64,000 bases of DNA, from positions 1 to 64,000 of the forward strand of contig JBCBZW010000011.1 in the NCBI GenBank assembly GCA_039815145.1, given 5' to 3'. The notes below the pieces were generated by a model, which saw nothing but the letters and a program-made list of their open reading frames with translations, did no database searches and was not told the DNA's origin. Positions within the stretch are counted from its first letter, which is position 1. Each line of letters opens with the position of its first letter. Below, in pieces: positions 62,978-64,000 of the stretch. A program made the position numbers and the translations under genes. The stretch comes from Pseudomonadota bacterium. GTDB lineage: Bacteria; Pseudomonadota; Gammaproteobacteria; Steroidobacterales; JBCBZW01.

Positions 62978-64000
62978 ATGACCGACCAGCGCTCTCCTCG
63001 GATCGCGCTCGTGGCCGGTGAGGCGTCCGGTGATGCGCTCGGGGCCGATCTGATCGAAGCGCTTCGAGAGCGCTACCCGAAGGCCCACGTGTTCGGCATG
63101 GCTGGGCCGCGCATGCGCGCCCTAGGCTGCCAGGCGCTCGCTGACAGCGAGGAGATCGCCGTGATGGGCCTAGCGGAGGTGATAGGTCATCTGCCGAGGT
63201 TGCTTCGCCTGCGCTCGCGCCTGTTGCGCGAGATCGCGGCGGCCGCGCCAGATCTCTTCGTCGGTATAGACTCCCCGGACTTCAACCTCGGCCTCGCCCG
63301 ACGCCTGCGCTCGCGCGTGAGTGGCCTGCGCACCGTGCAATACGTGAGCCCTCAGTTCTGGGCCTGGCGCAGCGGGCGCGTGAAGCGTATCGGGGAGAGC
63401 GTGGATCACGTGCTCTGCCTGTTGCCCTTCGAGGCGGAGTTCTACGCGGAGCATGGTGTGGGTGCCACCTTCACCGGCCATCCGTTGGCTGACCGAGTGC
63501 CAATGACCAGCAATCCTGACCGCGCTCGCGCGGCGCTGGGCCTGCCGTCGGACGATGAGTCGCCCGTCGTCGCGGTATTGCCCGGCAGTCGCGAGGGCGA
63601 GGTTCGCCGGCTCGCGCAGCCCCTGGGGGACGCCATGCGTTGGCTGTTGGCACGTCGGCCGGCGGTGCGTTTCGTCAGTGCGATGGCAAACCCGACCGTG
63701 CGCAGCACCTTCGAGACCCTCCTCGCAGAGCAGCCAGGGTCGCCCCTGCCCCTCGCGTTGATCGACGGCCGTGCGAGCGAGGTGATGGCGGCTGCCGATG
63801 TGGTGCTGCTGGCCTCGGGTACGGCCACCCTCGAGGCCCTGCTCATCAAGCGGCCGATGGTGGTGTGCTATCGCGTATCGCCGGTGAGCGCCTGGGTGGC
63901 GAGACGATTGAAACTGATGACCACCGAGCGCTTCTCCTTGCCCAATCTGCTGGCGGGCGCGGACTTGGTGCCCGAGATCATGCAGGAGGCGGTCAGCGGT
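62978..64000 (+). CDS. lpxB: Lipid-A-disaccharide synthase LpxB, partial
   Basis: GT19 glycosyltransferase that joins two acylated glucosamines into the lipid A backbone. It runs off the end of the window after 341 codons, about 40 short of a typical full length. It opens RIALVAGEASGDALGADLIE, the LpxB signature. MGLAEVIGHLPRLLR, GIDSPDFNLGLARRL, YVSPQFWAWR, FTGHPLADRV, VLPGSREGEV and LASGTATLEALL all match the family. It is the last visible gene of the lpx cluster, 22 bases after lpxA. Confidence 0.97.
   Translation, partial: MTDQRSPRIALVAGEASGDALGADLIEALRERYPKAHVFGMAGPRMRALGCQALADSEEIAVMGLAEVIGHLPRLLRLRSRLLREIAAAAPDLFVGIDSPDFNLGLARRLRSRVSGLRTVQYVSPQFWAWRSGRVKRIGESVDHVLCLLPFEAEFYAEHGVGATFTGHPLADRVPMTSNPDRARAALGLPSDDESPVVAVLPGSREGEVRRLAQPLGDAMRWLLARRPAVRFVSAMANPTVRSTFETLLAEQPGSPLPLALIDGRASEVMAAADVVLLASGTATLEALLIKRPMVVCYRVSPVSAWVARRLKLMTTERFSLPNLLAGADLVPEIMQEAVSG

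Overview
The window is a GC-rich, densely packed bacterial chromosome segment with about 60 protein genes on both strands. There are no RNA genes, insertion sequences, phage genes or CRISPR arrays that I can see, and no gene-free stretch reaches 300 bases. Gene content and order point to a gammaproteobacterium: rpsB-tsf-pyrH-frr-uppS-cdsA-rseP-bamA-skp-lpxD-fabZ-lpxA-lpxB, glnD-dapC-dapD-dapE, DUF2066-hda beside purM, metG beside rnf, and phoBR-phoU-pstSCAB. Lipid A genes, BamA and lipoproteins show a Gram-negative envelope. A phasin gene hints at polyhydroxyalkanoate storage. I cannot support a name below class, though several details resemble Chromatiales/Xanthomonadales-like lineages.

Layout. 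1-4800 (minus): a divergent rnfABCDGE redox-pump cluster downstream of metG (4810-6465). 6550-11206 (minus): two PilT-family retraction ATPases behind a HEAT-repeat Ser/Thr kinase. 11371-13028 (plus): apbC and dcd. 13042-16971: purM, and divergently a DUF2066 protein, hda, a small lipoprotein and acylphosphatase. 16972-19351 (minus): lytic transglycosylase and proS. 19535-20832 (plus): family-4 uracil-DNA glycosylase and rimI. 20847-24687 (minus): a tightly coupled galE / acyl-CoA ligase / PLP decarboxylase operon of exosortase-A-associated type. 24952-27261 (plus): an HExxH lipoprotein and a secreted partner. 27351-32875 (plus): a YbdK-like ligase, ZntB-like transporter, dusA, methyltransferase, an adenylate cyclase-FHA protein and a small protein. 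32913-33446 (minus): phasin. 33592-36269: yoaA and tsaB. 36348-44037: the complete phosphate-sensing and phosphate-uptake block. 44041-50845 (minus): lysine/peptidoglycan precursor genes, glnD and map. 51058-64000 (plus): translation factors, isoprenoid carrier and phospholipid synthesis, outer-membrane assembly and lipid A synthesis, running off the end in lpxB.

Most of this is core housekeeping with heavy translational coupling: many ATGA, GTGA and TTGA stop/start overlaps and frequent GTG or TTG starts. The most unusual observations are: an Rnf complex whose two membrane subunits appear to have lost all four cysteines that hold the intramembrane [2Fe-2S] cluster, while its flavin and ferredoxin-like sites remain; a kinase-PilT-PilT operon; exosortase-A-associated metabolic genes with no exosortase nearby; a glycine-linker HExxH lipoprotein pair; loss of dxr from its usual slot together with altered conserved residues in CdsA; and a cyclase-FHA protein with a changed catalytic position.
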